Positions 1-12,872 of a stretch of 64,000 nucleotides of DNA are shown here, one piece after another. Made by a program: the position numbers and the translations under genes. The notes under the pieces were generated by a model. The model saw only the letters and a program-made list of their open reading frames with translations, was not told the DNA's origin and ran no database searches. Source of the DNA: Ophiosphaerella korrae (lineage: Eukaryota; Ascomycota; Dothideomycetes; Pleosporales; Phaeosphaeriaceae); the NCBI GenBank assembly GCA_028456385.1, contig JALNQF010000182.1:1-64000 (forward strand), given 5' to 3'. Every line of letters begins with the position of its first letter. The first letter of the stretch is position 1.

Positions 1-1520
1 TTCTAGCTAGTAGATACTAGACTATATATAGGTATATACGTATAAGCTTAATAAATATTATTAATTTATTAAATATAAAGCTTAACTTATTGTATAAAGA
101 GACTAGTAATAAAACGTTATAGTATAAGAGACTTATACTATAATACTAGCTAGCTAATCTTTTTAGATACTTATAGCTATTACTACTAAATATAATCTTA
201 AACTAAAATAGTATAACGTAACTAACGCCTTTATTTATATAGTAATAGACTAAGAGATCTATATAAGAATACTAAAGGGATACTAAAAGAAGAGTATAAT
301 CTTTAGAGTCTAAAAGGCCCTATATAGTCTCTAGATCTTACCTCTCTTATAGTAGAGAGAATTTATAGCTATACTTAAAGCTATAGGCTTTTAAATAGTA
401 CTATACAAACTATACTATATAGTTAAAGATAGAATTATTATCTTCTTTTACGTAAATAATATTATTATCGCATATAATAAGTAAAAGACTAAGGAAGCAT
501 AGTAAGTAACTAATTTTCTAAAAGAGAAGTATACTATTACTAGAGGAATAGATCTCTAATAGTTTCTTAGTGTTAAAGTACTTTAAGATAAAAAGTAATA
601 TACAATTTAACTACTATAGGTAGCGTGTATTAACAAGATAAGTTAGCTTGTAGATAAGCTATATATCTATTACAATATACTTATAGCTACTACTAAACAT
701 AAGATATATAATAGCTAGGCAACACTATCTAAGATTAATAAATACTAACGTAAAATTAGTTTACCTCTATTTACTACTATAAGTACTTAGCTAGATATAG
801 CTTTTATAATATCGCGACTAGCTTAATTTCTTATAAACCTAAGCGCTACTTACTACAAGGCTACTAATTAAGTACTTATATACCTCTCTTATACAAAATT
901 AAGAGTACTCTAGCTAGGTAGAAGTAACTTATTACAAGTCGCTAGTAATACTTTATTTACTAATAATACTATAGACTAAAAAAGCTTATAAAGCTATATA
1001 ATTCAACTTTTTAATAGGCTTATTATATAGAGAGCAAATAAGTAAGATATAGTTACTACCTCTATAACTAAAGCTAAATTGCTAGCCCTATTATAAGTAG
1101 TAAAAGAAGCTATATTTATATTAAGACTACTTAATAAACTACACGTTAAACTCTCTATAAACTATATTAATATTAAGTATAATAATACTTAAACAATCTA
1201 GCTTATTACTAAAGAACTATCTAAGCTGCAAACTAAGCTTTAACACGTTAATATCTATAATTATTAGCTAAGATAAGAGGTCTCTACTAGCTAAATTAAA
1301 GTAGAATACACTCTATTAATAGAAATAATAGTAGATAGTTTTATAAAAGTTTTACTAGTAAATAAATAAGAAAGCTTCTTGAATTAGCTAAGACTAGTAA
1401 AAGTAATAGAACGCTAAACAATATATAAAGCACCTCTTAATAAAGTCTAAGACTACTTTAATAATCTTATACTTATCTTATAAATATCTAGCTTACTAAC
1501 AAGTTACTAAACTAAAGGGG
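1..1520 (+). mobile_element. Copia-A retrotransposon remnant (RT, RNase H), cut by window edge
   Basis: This is the 3' part of a Ty1/Copia pol gene, read on the plus strand through RIP-made stops. Around 290-480 it reads as the reverse transcriptase stretch with LKG-LYGL-like residues and then FFYVDDI-like residues (YVNNI here, Asp to Asn). Around 900-1100 it reads as the Copia RNase H, with the K-x-D-TVTTSTTEAELLAL-type motif. Gln and Trp codons are now TAA or TAG. The 5' part lies outside the window. Nothing here can be expressed. The 3' end flows into an LTR at 1521, after a GGGG purine tract. Confidence 0.8.
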
Positions 1521-2107
1521 TATATTAGATAAGTTATATAATTAGATATATAATACGTAATTATATACGTAATTAGATACTTAATAGTATATATATAGAG
1601 AGGCGTAATAGATTCTAAGTATACTTAGAATCTATTAAATAGCTCGCTTAAGCTAGTATAGTAATCTAATTAGCTTAGCGTATAAGCGTAACAATTACTA
1701 AGCTACTACCCCTACTATAGCTAAATAAACTACAGCCTTAACCTTTATAAACAAAGGAATTAAATAAAGGATCTTATATACAAAGAGAGAGACTACGTTA
1801 GTATAACTAATATAGTAAAGAAACTAGTACTTTAATAGAAAAAGTATTAAGGATCTAGCTCGCTACTATCTTAAGAGACCTAGCTAAGACTACTATATCG
1901 TAGATATATAGATAGAGCGTAGGGCTAGAGATAGAAGTATATAAGAATTAATCTACTTAGTTTATACCTAGTGTTTTTAAGTTATAAGTAACTATCTAAA
2001 AAAGGGCTTTTCTAAAAGCTTTAGTATCTCTTTCTAGTAAAGCTTATATATAGCTATTATAAAAGAGTCTTTTTATTAACCTACTATAACTTCTCTAAAA
2101 TCTAATA
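1521..2107 (+). repeat. Copia-A 3' LTR
   Basis: The block starts TATATTAGATAAG, a RIP form of TGTATTAGATAAG, directly after an AAAGGGG purine tract. It ends near AAATCTAATA. The same block recurs at 11379-11951, and in reverse at 37198-37652, so it is a family-specific LTR. The first and last bases are approximate, to within a few nt. Confidence 0.7.
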
Positions 2108-2119
2108 AGTAGATTACTA

Positions 2120-2215
2120 CTAATAGAGAGATTAGTGTACTAGTACTAGCTACTACTTTCTACGTTAGTACTAGCTAGTAGCTCTTTATATTAGTACTAG
2201 CTATAGCTCTCTATA
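2120..2215. repeat. Short tandem repeat, about 26-bp unit, three copies
   Basis: A core TTAGTACTAGCTA recurs about every 26 nt, each copy followed by a variable CT-rich tail. It lies between the Copia-A LTR and an antisense Gypsy fragment. No function is visible. Confidence 0.5.
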
Positions 2216-3960
2216 TACGTAGCGTTAAAGGCTTTAGTTTATACGTAAACTTAATTTACTTCTAAACTCTCTTAAAGTTATTAGCGTTCTTATCTCTATA
2301 AAAGTAATTAAATTAAACTAATCTCTTGTAATTCTCTCTCTCTCCTTTCTAAAATTAGCTATCTCTTAGCTAAACTAGCTAAAATTAAGTTAAGCTACTA
2401 ATTAAAATTAAGTGTAGTAATTAGAAGCTCTTAGTACGTAGTTTTTCCTTAAATTCGAACCTATTTAAAGTACTTATTTAGAGTGACTATTTTTTAGTAA
2501 TACTTATAGTCTTCTTAGACCTTAGATATTACTTTTTTTTATCTTATACTTTATAAGCTAATACTAGTAATATTTCTATTTAAATCCTATTATATCCTAA
2601 AATTCTATCTTATTCCTATTTATTTTTCCTAAAGCTAAAGCTATATAAGTTATAGGTTTAAGTTATAGATTAGTTACTATATATAGTAGGTAATAAGAGC
2701 TTAACGTAAATAGATAGACTAATTAACTACGTACTAAGGGCTTAATTAGTAGTAAAAAAAGATAAGTAGAAGTTATTACTTCTATTAACTTAGTTATAGT
2801 ATCCTATCTTATTAGTTAGTTATATTCTTTTTATATTAAGCTTAAATATACCTAAACTCTTTAACTACAGCTCTCTTAGAGCTTAATTTAGCTAACTCTA
2901 CTATAACTCTACTATAATATATTTCTAGTAATTAATTAGCTTACTCTATTTAGCTATTAGACTTAGAGTAGTATATAGTAGAAATATTTTATAAGATATA
3001 GAGTTAGGAGTTTATATATCTCTAAAATTTGCTAATAGATATTAATTTTTTATCTAAGATAATATTAATAGAGATACTATAGAGCTTAATTATAGTTATA
3101 AAGTAGTTAGTAGTTTTTTCTAGCTTTAAAGTTTTATAAGAGAAGAAATAGTAGTACTTTATTAAGTTGTAGTAGATAACTAAAATATACTTATAAGACT
3201 TTCTATTTATTTTATAGAGAGGTAAACCTTAAATATAGTTAACTAAACTATCTATTTATAGTATATATAGAATAAGTATAAGCTTTAAGTAGTTATATTT
3301 ACTATCTCTAGAGTTCTTAGTTTAGTAGTAAATTATATATACGTTATAAAAGGTTTTAATAAACTAGAGTATCTTAAGCTAGTAATAGTACTTATATATT
3401 AAATATAGTATATAGTAGAAGCTCTTATATCTTACTAACTAATAGTTATAATAAAGGTTTAATATTTATTAGTAAAGTTAGGTATTTAGGAAGATAGATA
3501 GGCGTATTTTATTAATTTATAACTATTATTCTCTACCTAAACTTATAAAGCTTATATTAGCTTTAAAGAAATAGTACTTTACTTTATAGAAATATTTTAA
3601 AAGTAATAATATATTCTTATCTATAGCTTTAAAAGTAGCTTAAGGAACTAGTTATTTTATATAAGTAATATTAAGGAGCTATTTAGTTAACCTAGAGTTT
3701 ATATTATAAAGTAGTTAGCTAAGATCTTTATTTTTATCTTAACTTATAGAGAACTCTTCTATAAAGCTATCTAGTTAGAGTTTCTTAGAAACTAAGTAGA
3801 GATAGTATTTAACTAGTAAGTACTATTTAGATATATAAAAGTTTAGCTAAAATTAATCTTAGAGTAAGAGTATATAGATTAATATATCTAGAGTAAGCTT
3901 TACGCCTAGTGTAAGTAAATAAGGCTATAGTATTACTTAATAAATATCTAATAATTATAA
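2216..3960 (-). mobile_element. Gypsy-B integrase remnant, RIP-degraded
   Basis: On the minus strand, about 2850-3450 reads as a Ty3/Gypsy integrase core. The residues are of the order IL-x-K-LISISKF-RYINSQL, then LSTAYHPQSDGQTER-like with RIP changes (STIYYSKSNSQIEQAN). Upstream is a possible HHCC-like segment, with Cys and His mostly turned to Tyr. This integrase differs from the chromovirus family that fills the rest of the window. About 2216-2700 shows nothing recognisable. The piece has no LTR and is broken on both sides. Confidence 0.55.
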
Positions 3961-5978
3961 GTCTAAGTTATCTATTAGTATAAGTAGATTTAAGAGAAAA
4001 TAATAAAAGCTTCTAAAGAAATAAAAAAACTTAAGATCTAAGAAGAACTTATTAAAGCTTATAGAAGAATATATATTTAAAGTAGAATTTAAAGAAAATT
4101 TATATAATAATTCTTTAAACTACTAGTATATAGATACTAAAAAATTAAGAAAATACTAAATAAACTTTTAAGAAACTACTATATTCTAAAAGTAAGATAA
4201 CTAGTAAAAGAAGTACTATAAGACTATATAGAGTATTACTAAAATAAGTATTGTAAATACGTACTATATAGAATATTATAACTAGTTAAAGTAGTAGAGT
4301 ATTTCTAGAAAGTTATAATAATAGACTTTATTATAACGCTATCTAAATTAAAAGACTTAATATTAGGAGCTAAGTATAATAAAACCCTAATAATAGTAGA
4401 TAAGCTTATAAAGTACTTATACTTTAGACTATATAAAGAGAAAAGTAAGATAAAAGCTACTATATACTAGATTCTAGGGACTATAGTTAGCTAGTATAGT
4501 ATTCTAGGTAAGATTATTATAGATAGAGATATAAGGTTTATATTAAAACTATAGGGAATAATAATAGTATTATTAGGAATTAAATATTAAATGTTAATAG
4601 TATACTATCTATAGATAGATAGATAGTTAGAATATATAAATTAAATAGTAGAATAGTATTTTAGATATAACTTTAACTATTATAAGAATAATTAGGTATA
4701 GTTACTACTTATAGTATACTTAGTATATAATAGTACAAAGAATATAGTAATAAGAGTATTATTTTTCTTTATAAACTATAGATTTAATTCTAATATATAC
4801 TAGATACTAAGATTTAAAGTTTTTAGTCTTTAAATAGAGAAAACTTTATAAATAGATTAAAAGAAATATATAATTAACTATAATAGGATATAGAATTCTT
4901 ATAAGATTAGATAGTAAAGTACTATAATAAGAAATATAGAGAGAGACCCTAATTTAAAGAGGGAGAAAAAGTATAGTTAGTATAAAGAAATATTAAGAGT
5001 AAACAATTAAGTTTAAAACTATATTATATAAAGATAAGACTATATAAGATAAAAAAAAAAGTTATACTAGTTATATTTAATCTAAAACTACAAAATAAGA
5101 TAAAAATATACGTAATATTCTATATAGTACTACTAGAAAAAGTACTATAAAGTGTAGAACTACTAGTATATAAAGTAGATATATATAGAGAATAAGAAAA
5201 ATAAAAAGTAAAAGAAATATTATATTATTAGTTTTATAATAGAAGAAACTACTACTTAGTTAAATAGATAAGTATAGATAAAAAAAACTAACTATAGAGA
5301 AATATATAGAAACTAGAAGATAACCTTAACTACTTTAAGAAACTAAAGGACTTCTAAGGTTAAAATCCTCTAGACTACTTAGTAGTAAACTAAGAAAATT
5401 TACGTTACTAGTAACGTATAAAGAGGCGCTAGGAACGTATAATAAGAGAAGAGCTAGAGTAGCTTTAATAGCTTCTTCTAAGTTAAGCTTAGCTTTAAGA
5501 GCTATTAACTACGCGTTTAACTTCTTATTATTATATACTTTTATTTTTTAAAGATATATTAAACCTATATAATTCTCTACCTATATATTTAGAATCTAAT
5601 TACGCTTAGCTTTAGCCTTTATAATTTCTAATAGTAATTTCTCTTTAGTATAGTTAATAGCTTTTCTTATTATTACTTAGCTTAGATATAAAAGTAACTA
5701 TACTACACCTATATTTAGTAATAGAAACTCTAGAAATATTATATAAACTATAGACGTTTATATAAATCTATAGCTTATAGGCCTAACTATAATTTTTAAA
5801 GATAAGATAAATAGACCTAGTTATAGAAGATTAGTAGTAAAAGTAAAGAAATATTTTAATACTTTTATATAATATACAATTTACTAACTAAAGATAAACT
5901 TAACATAAATAAAGAAATAGGATTAATAACTTTAGCTCTAATGTAAGAAAATAAAGACTTACTTAAAGAGGGGAATAG
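3961..5978 (+). mobile_element. Gypsy-A chromovirus 3' pol fragment (integrase and chromodomain)
   Basis: This is collinear with 53440-55459 of the better-preserved Gypsy copy. It covers the integrase (about 4000-4900), the post-integrase region, and a chromodomain near 5170-5390 (EVKEIL...NYYLVK-type residues), then a 3' untranslated stretch with a purine tract (AAAGAGGGGAATAG) just before the LTR. Reading frames are destroyed by TAA and TAG. The 5' two-thirds of the element is missing at a sharp junction near 3961. Confidence 0.75.
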
Positions 5979-6353
5979 TATTAGAGATATAATAAGAGAA
6001 ATCGAGATAGAACTAATTAGTCTTAACTTAAGTACTAATAAAGTACAAGATAAGTAGAGTAATAACTTAGATTAAGAAATAAACTATAATTAGAACACGT
6101 AATATAAGTAATCTATAGATTTACGTAATAGAGTAATAGATTAAAGTAATCTATAAATCTATACTATAGATTAAGTATAAAATATAGGTATATAGTTAGT
6201 AGTAATATATATTATTAGGATAGTATTAGTAATTTAATTTCTAACTAAGAGCAATAATATATTAATATTATAAGAATTATTCTATTATTTATAAGCCTAT
6301 TACTTAATTATAATATATACTTTAGCTATTACTCTTTAATTTACTATACCTTT
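5979..6353 (+). repeat. Gypsy-A 3' LTR, truncated at its end
   Basis: It starts TATTAGAGATATAATAAGAG, a RIP form of the TGTTACAGGCGTAACAAGAG start seen at 27696. It follows the solo LTR to the TCTACTAACACC region (here TTTACTATACC), then stops about 50 bp short of the expected ...TAACA end. It holds about two of the 31-bp dyad units that number four at 27821. Confidence 0.7.
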
Positions 6354-6959
6354 TATAAGTACTTAGTAGTTAATACTAGATACCTTATAATATAAGATAC
6401 TACTACTCTCGTTATATAAGTATTCTTCTAACTATAACTATATATTACTCTATCTATTATTAGAATATTATCAACTTTATTACTTTAAGATTATATATTT
6501 TCTAATCTTTATTCGCTTCTTCTATACTTATAACTAGTAAGTATTTTTAAATAAATTACTATTATATAATAGGTTACTCTATACTTTCTATACTAAAGCT
6601 ATTATAGCTTTCTATATCTAACTAAGTATACTTTATATCTTTTACATTAATCTAACTTTTATCTCTTTATAGTTTTTTAGAAGTAACTATAGTAGTCTTT
6701 TTATCTCTTACTAGTCCTTTAGTAGTAATTAATAGGGTCTAAAGTTCTTCTCTTTTTAAATCTTCTATTAGTAAGTTCTTTATATATAATATTTCTTTAA
6801 GCTAAGTTTATATTCTTTCTTTTATTATTACTACTTTTCCTTTCTATAGAAACTATCTTACTCTTTACTTACTTAAAAAGTATATATAGTAGTTATTATT
6901 ATAATAAAAGGTTTAATTAAGTATTACGTACTATAATTCTTTATTTACTACTACTTTTT
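6354..6959 (-). mobile_element. Gypsy-A gag/protease-region fragment, antisense
   Basis: It is collinear with about 32800-33370 of the complete antisense Gypsy element, the region between gag and protease. It is truncated on the left by the LTR piece ending near 6353 and interrupted on the right by a new LTR starting at 6960. No open frame remains. Confidence 0.6.
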
Positions 6960-7403
6960 TGTAATAGGGTTACCTATCGTCGACTACAAGTAACTACTAG
7001 GGTGTTAGTAGATTAAAAAGTAATAACAAAAGCTTATATTATAATTAGCAATAACTATAAACAATAGTTAATTTATATATACAATATTAAGTATTAGCTT
7101 TCTAGGTTAGAGATTAGATTACTAATACTATCCTAATAATGCGCATTGCTACTAACTATATAGCTAAGCCTTCTTAGTAACTTCGTAACTTTATATTTAC
7201 TAAGATCGCAAATTTATAAATTTATTACGTATTAGCTTTATAACTTCGTATTTACTAAGATTATAAATTTATAAATTTATTACGTATTCTTATTATAGTT
7301 AGTTTCTTAATTAAGTTTGTCTCCCTATAGGTTGTATACGTTGTTATCCTCTATAGTAAGGCTAATTAGCTTTATCTAGTTTCTTCTTGTTATAGTTATA
7401 ATA
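6960..7403 (-). repeat. Gypsy-A LTR, antisense (3' LTR of the 6960-10879 element)
   Basis: On the minus strand it starts TATTATAACTATAACAAG, matching TGTTACAACTATAACAAG at 48867. Its far end is the complement of TGTAATAGGG at 6960. It carries two copies of the roughly 56-bp AAATTTATAAATTTATTACG-type repeat, like the 5' LTR at 48867. A purine tract (complement of CTATCTCTTCTTTTAGG) adjoins it. Confidence 0.8.
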
Positions 7404-10400
7404 CTATCTCTTCTTTTAGGTAGATCCTCGTTCTTCTATCTTAAGGCTAAGGTTATTTATCCTATTTCCTTATTAATTGTTAATTCTTTATTACTTCCTA
7501 TATTATCCTATTCTTAGTACAATAAACTTCTTCTTGTAGCTTATATTGTTTATAATAGGGTTAAGATATTTTTTTATTATTATTGCGCCTTACTAGGTCT
7601 TTTGTACCTTATATCTTTAAAGGATAGTAAATATTATAATAAGTATATTCTTGCTAATATCTAATATAAGTATATTTCTTCTAGTATTTCTCTTATAGAG
7701 TATAAGTATTTAATCTCTATATAGTCTCTATCTACTAAGTTGTATAAGGCGAGCTATTAATAGGGCTTAAGAGAAACTATTATTATAGCTCGCTATAGCT
7801 AAAGCTAAGTATAAGCTAACTCTTTATAAGCTAGTAGAGCTTTACTTTTATATTAAGCGTCTTTGTAAGTTAAAAGCTTATAATAATACTAAGTCGTCTA
7901 AATAGTGTTATATAATAGAGGCTAAGTTAGATTTAGATAATATAGTTAAGGCGGCTCTAGTTCCTACCTTATTAAGCGTTCCTATCGCCTCTCTATCTAT
8001 TAGTAGTATTGCGAATTTTCTTAGTTTACTACAAGGTAATCTAGAGGGTTTTAATTTTAGAACTCTTCTAGTTTCTTAAGTTAGTTAAGGTTATCTTCTA
8101 GTTCCTATATTTCTTCCTATAGTTACTCTTTCTCGTCTATTCCTATCTATTTTTCTAAATAGTAGTTCCTACTATTATAGAACTAGTATACTAGAATTTC
8201 TTTAACTTCTTATTCTTCTTATTCTCTATATATATCTACTTTATATACTAGTAGTTTTATATTTTATAGTACTTGTTCTAGTAGTACTATATAAAATATT
8301 AGGTATATCCTTATTTTATTTAGTAGCTTTAATTTAAATATAACTAGTATAGCTTCTTTCTTAACTTTATATAGTCCTATTTTTATATAATCTAGTTTTA
8401 AACTAAGTTGTTTACTCTTAATATTCTTTTATACTAACTATACTTTTTTTCCTTCTTTAAATTAAGGTCCTCTTTTATATTTCTTGTTATAGTACTTTAC
8501 TATTTAGTCTTATAGGAATTCTATATCCTACTTAAGTTAGTTGTATATCTCTTTTATTCTATTAGTAAAGTTTTCTCCTCTTAGAGTTTAAGATTCTATA
8601 TTTCTTAGTATTTAGTATATATTAGGATCGAATCTATAGTTTATAAAGAAAGGTAATACTCTTATTACTATATTCTTTACGCTGTTGTATACTAGTTGTA
8701 CTATAGGTAGTAACTATACTTAATTGTTTTAGTTATAGTTAAGGTAGTATCTTAAGTATTATTCTACTATCTAATTTATACGTTCTAATTATCTATCTAT
8801 CTATAGATAATATACTATTAATATTGTATATTGTATTTCTAATTGCACTATTATTATTCCCTATAGTTTTAATATAAATCTTATATCTCTATCTATAATA
8901 ATTTTATCTAGAAGTCTATAGTAGCTAACTATAGTTCCTAGGATCTAGTATATAGTAACCTCTATCTTACTTTTTTCTTTATATAGCCTAAAGTATAAAT
9001 ACTTTATAAGTTTATTTACTATTATTAAGATTCTATTGTATTTAACTCTAGATATTAGATCTTTTAACTTAGGTAGCTTTGTAATAAAGTCTATTGTAAT
9101 AACTCCTTATAGTTATTCTAGGATTTTAACTAGTTGTAATATTCTATATAGTCTCGTAGTACTTCTAATACTAATTGTTTTACTCTTAGGATATAGTAAT
9201 CTCTTAGTAGTCTATCTAATATTTTATTAATACCTTAGTGTCTATATACTAGTAATTTGTAGAATTATTGTATAAATTCTCTCTATATTTTACCTAGAAT
9301 ATACGTTCTTCTATAGGCTTTTGCAAGTCCTTTTTAGATTTCTAATTTTTCTATTTCTTTAGAAGTTTTTTATATTTCCTTATAAATCTATTTATCTAGC
9401 TTACTACTTGTTCTTTTAAGTATAGCGGCTATATTTAGCGTATTTAGGACTAAATATCCTTTTTTATTCTTAACTAAAACTATACTAGTAGCGTTTACTT
9501 CTTCTTGTAAGTCTAGTTTTCTACTAAGGGTATCTACAAGTTAGTTATCTTTTCCTTTTATATATATAACTTTAAAGTTAAATATTAATAAATATTCCTA
9601 CTATCTTATATAGCGTTATAATAAGTCTTTATTTAGTATAAATCTTATAAGATTCTTATAGTCTATATAGACCTTTATTTAATATTTTACTCTTTACAAG
9701 TATACTCTCTATTACTTAAATACTTTATAGATTACTAGTATTTCTTTGTTATATATTAGATAGTGAAGTTCTACTAGTTTTATTTTCTTAGAGAAGTATT
9801 TAACTAAATATTCTTGTTTAGTTGTTAGGTTTTCTTGTATTAGAGCTATTCTATAAACTAAATTAGAATCGTCTGTTTTTACTATTACTAGTCGTTCTAA
9901 GTTATATATTCTAATAACTAGGTTCTCTATAAACTTCTATTTAATTTTGCTAAATACTTACTCGCATTCTTATATCTATTTAAATAGCGTATCTTTTTTT
10001 ATAAGTTCTATTAATAGTTCTATTATTTTAGACTATCTTACTATTAACTTTTTATAAAAGTTTACTAGCCTATAAAACTATTGTACTTCTCTTAGGTTTT
10101 TTAGTATTAGCTATTCCTAGATTACCTTAATCTTGTTTAGGTTAATCCTAATTTTTCCTAGTTTAATAGTAAATCTAAGGAAGTCTATTTCTTTTATATA
10201 GAATTCGCATTTCTTTATTTTAAGAAATAATTTATTTTCTACTAGTTTCTCTAATACTTTATATACGTATTATACGTATTCTTCCTCTATCTTAGAGAAT
10301 ATAAAGATGTTGTCTAGGTATATAAATATAAATATATTTAAGTATTTCTTTAGTATTATATTAATTCTTTCTTAAAATACTACTAGTGTATTTATTAATC

Positions 10401-10689
10401 TAAATAGTATAACTATATATTTAAATAGTCTATATTGCGTTTAAAATACTATTTTCTATTTATTACCTTTTTTAATTCTAATCTAGTAGTATATATTCTA
10501 AATATCTAGTTTTATAAAGATTTAGGCTTTTTATAGTCTATCTTGTATTTTATCTATATAGTAAGGGATATTAGTTCTTACTTATAATTACTTTTAATTT
10601 TCTAAAGTCTACGTAAGGTCTCTTATTATTTATCCTTTTTTTATCTACAAATATACCCTCTTAGCACTTCGTTACTTTGTTGTTTTAGT
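7404..10689 (-). mobile_element. Gypsy-A pol, antisense, internally deleted
   Basis: On the minus strand, read from right to left, it gives reverse transcriptase (about 10660-9960), RNase H (about 9950-9480), integrase (about 9480-8400) and chromodomain (about 8260-8030), all collinear with 52150-54830. It breaks off inside RT near 10665 and joins an LTR fragment, so gag, protease and part of the 5' LTR are gone. The short open frame at 9036-9230 inside it is by chance. Confidence 0.75.
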
Positions 10690-10879
10690 TTTTATAAAGT
10701 TACAAAGCTAGCTTTATAGCTTTGTATTTACTAAGATCGCGAAGTTGTAAAGTTATTACGTATCTTTATTGTAATTAACTTCCTAATTAAGCTCGTTATC
10801 TTATAAGTTATATATATTGTTATCTTCTATTACAAGGCTAATTAGTTCTATTTAGTTTTCTTCTATTTCTACTATAATA
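10690..10879 (-). repeat. Fragment of Gypsy-A 5' LTR, antisense
   Basis: It matches the right half of the antisense LTR at 34520-34955 (ACTTCCTAATTAAGCTCGTT then GGCTAATTAGTTCTA) and ends in TATAATA, the complement of the LTR start. The left half is deleted. It is the remaining 5' LTR of the 6960-10879 element. No target duplication was found. Confidence 0.6.
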
Positions 10880-11054
10880 GCTAAAGATAGAGACAATATA
10901 ATTAATCTACTTAGTTTATACCTAGTACTTTTAAGTTATAGGTAATTAATCTAAAATAAGGCTTTTCTAAAAGCTTTAGTATCTCTCTCTAATAAAGCCC
11001 TTATATAGCTATTATAAAAAAGCTTTTTTATTAACTTACTCTAACCCTCTTTAA
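10880..11054 (+). repeat. 3' fragment of a Copia-A LTR
   Basis: This matches the last 170 bp of the LTRs at 1521 and 11379 (AATCTACTTAGTTTATA, then TAAATCTAATAA). It is joined directly to pol sequence at 11055. Confidence 0.6.
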
Positions 11055-11378
11055 ATCTAATAATTACTAAAGAATTAGCTAAGCTCTAAACTAAGCTTTA
11101 GCACGTTAATATCTATATTTACTAGCTAAGATAAGAAGTCCTTATAAGCTAAATGAAAGTAGAATATACTCTATTAATAGAGATAATAGTAGATAGTTTT
11201 ATAAAAGTCCTACTAGTAAATAAATAAGAAAACTTATTAAATTAGTTTAGACTAGTTCAAATAATAGCATACTAAATAATATATAAAGTACCTCTTAATA
11301 AAATCTAGGACTACTTTAATAATCTTATACTTATCTTATAAATATCTAGCTTGCTAATAAGTTACTAACCTAAAGGGG
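11055..11378 (+). mobile_element. Copia-A pol 3' end fragment
   Basis: It is nearly collinear with 1204-1520: the tail of RNase H, a short untranslated region and the GGGG tract in front of the LTR. Everything upstream in the element is absent. Confidence 0.65.
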
Positions 11379-11951
11379 TGTATTAGATAAGTTATACGAT
11401 TAGATACGCAATACGTAATTAGATACTTAATAGTATATATATAGAGAGGTATAATAGATTCTAGGTATACTTAGAATCTACTAATTAGCTTACTTAAGCT
11501 AGTATAGCAATCTAATTAGCTTAGCGTATAAGCGTAATAATTACTAAGTTACTAACTCTACTATAGCTAAAAAGATTGTAGCCTTAGCCTTTATAAATAA
11601 AGGAATTAAACAAAGGATCTTATATATAAGAAAATAGACTACGTTAGTATAACTAATATAATAAAGAAACTAGTACCTTAATAGAAGGAGTATTAAGGAT
11701 CTAGCTTACTACTATCTTAAGAGACTTAGCTAAGACTACTATAGTATAGATATATAGATAGAGCGTAGAGCTAGAGATAGATACATTAATTAATCTACTT
11801 AGTTTATACTTAGTGCCTTTAAGTTATAGGTAATTAATCTAAAATAAGGCTTTTCTAAAAGCCTTAGTATCTATCTCTAACAAGGCCCTTATATAGCTAT
11901 TACAAAAAAGCCTTTTTATTAATATACTATAACTTTCTATAAAACCTAATA
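11379..11951 (+). repeat. Copia-A LTR, about 573 bp
   Basis: It starts TGTATTAGATAAG with the TG kept, directly after AAAGGGG, and ends near AAAACCTAATA. It is less RIP-mutated than the copy at 1521. Confidence 0.75.
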
Positions 11952-12872
11952 ACCTTACACTACTAGTAGTTTATTAGCTATATTAGCTACCTTGTAGAGC
12001 TAAGGGGCAAATCCTCGTTAGTCGAGGTTAAGGATATAGTTAATAATTGTCTACTCTTTGTTAGAAGTAAGTTTCTAGTAGTTAGTAGTTGTAATTACTT
12101 GTAGTATAATTCCTTTAGGTTAGTTAGAGAGGCGATAATAATTAACGTTAAACGCTTTAGCAGCGCGTCGCTAGCTTTGGAATTAGCCTAGAGATAAAGC
12201 TTTAAGGGCAAGCTCTACTCTACCTTTATACGTAGGCGTATTTTTTTGTAGTTGTTGTAATATAGCAGTGTAGAAGTAGTGTTTGTAGTGCTAAGGAAAG
12301 TTGTTAGTTCTAGTGATTTGTTAGTTTCGGTGATAGAATACGTTATATTACTATACTAAATTATCAGAATAGATTAAATAATTACCTACTCTTATGAGAT
12401 AAAGAAGTAAGACAATATAGTTCTTAAGAGGTTTAGTACGGCGTCCTGCTAGACCAAATATAGCGTAACTACCAGTTATATTTCCATGCGGCACGGTCGC
12501 CTCAGGGTTCTGATGTTCCTCCTTCAAGAAGGGTAATGCGCAAAGCAAACTTGTACTCCTGAAGCCTGATTCGGTACACATATTCGGAATATTTAAACCT
12601 TTCCATGTAGTTGAATCATGAACGGCGCCAAGTTTGGCCGATGTCGCACGCGGGTACCGATGTTTGTACAAACGAGCCGAATGTGGAGTATACGATTGAA
12701 TCCCGAGCTTGGCAACGAGGGGCCGAATTCCTGGATGCTGGAGAGTTCTAGGTCCGCGTGGAAGAAAGCATGAGACCGCACCTCGAGATCAAAAGTGCTC
12801 TTGAATTGTGATCGACAACCTGAATCAAAAGACCATCACCTGTACGATCAAAGATCAACACTAGCGTCAATC
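11952..12872. other. Repeat-to-island transition and promoter of the dehydratase gene
   Basis: AT bias fades here. From 11952 to 12440 the sequence is still TpA-rich but holds GC-rich patches such as GCAGCGCGTCGCTAGC near 12162; no element is recognisable. From about 12440 it has normal island composition. An antisense open frame at 12351-12671 crosses the boundary and resembles nothing known to me. The last 250 nt should hold the promoter and 5' leader of the gene at 12873. Confidence 0.5.

Noticed and set aside
9036..9230. 64-codon open frame in the AT-rich left block
   Set aside because: It lies antisense-oriented within RIP-degraded Gypsy integrase sequence and encodes a low-complexity hydrophobic string; a chance frame.
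12351..12671. 106-codon minus-strand open frame at the island edge
   Set aside because: Its C-terminal third is in AT-rich boundary DNA and no family is recognised; the region fits the dehydratase promoter better.
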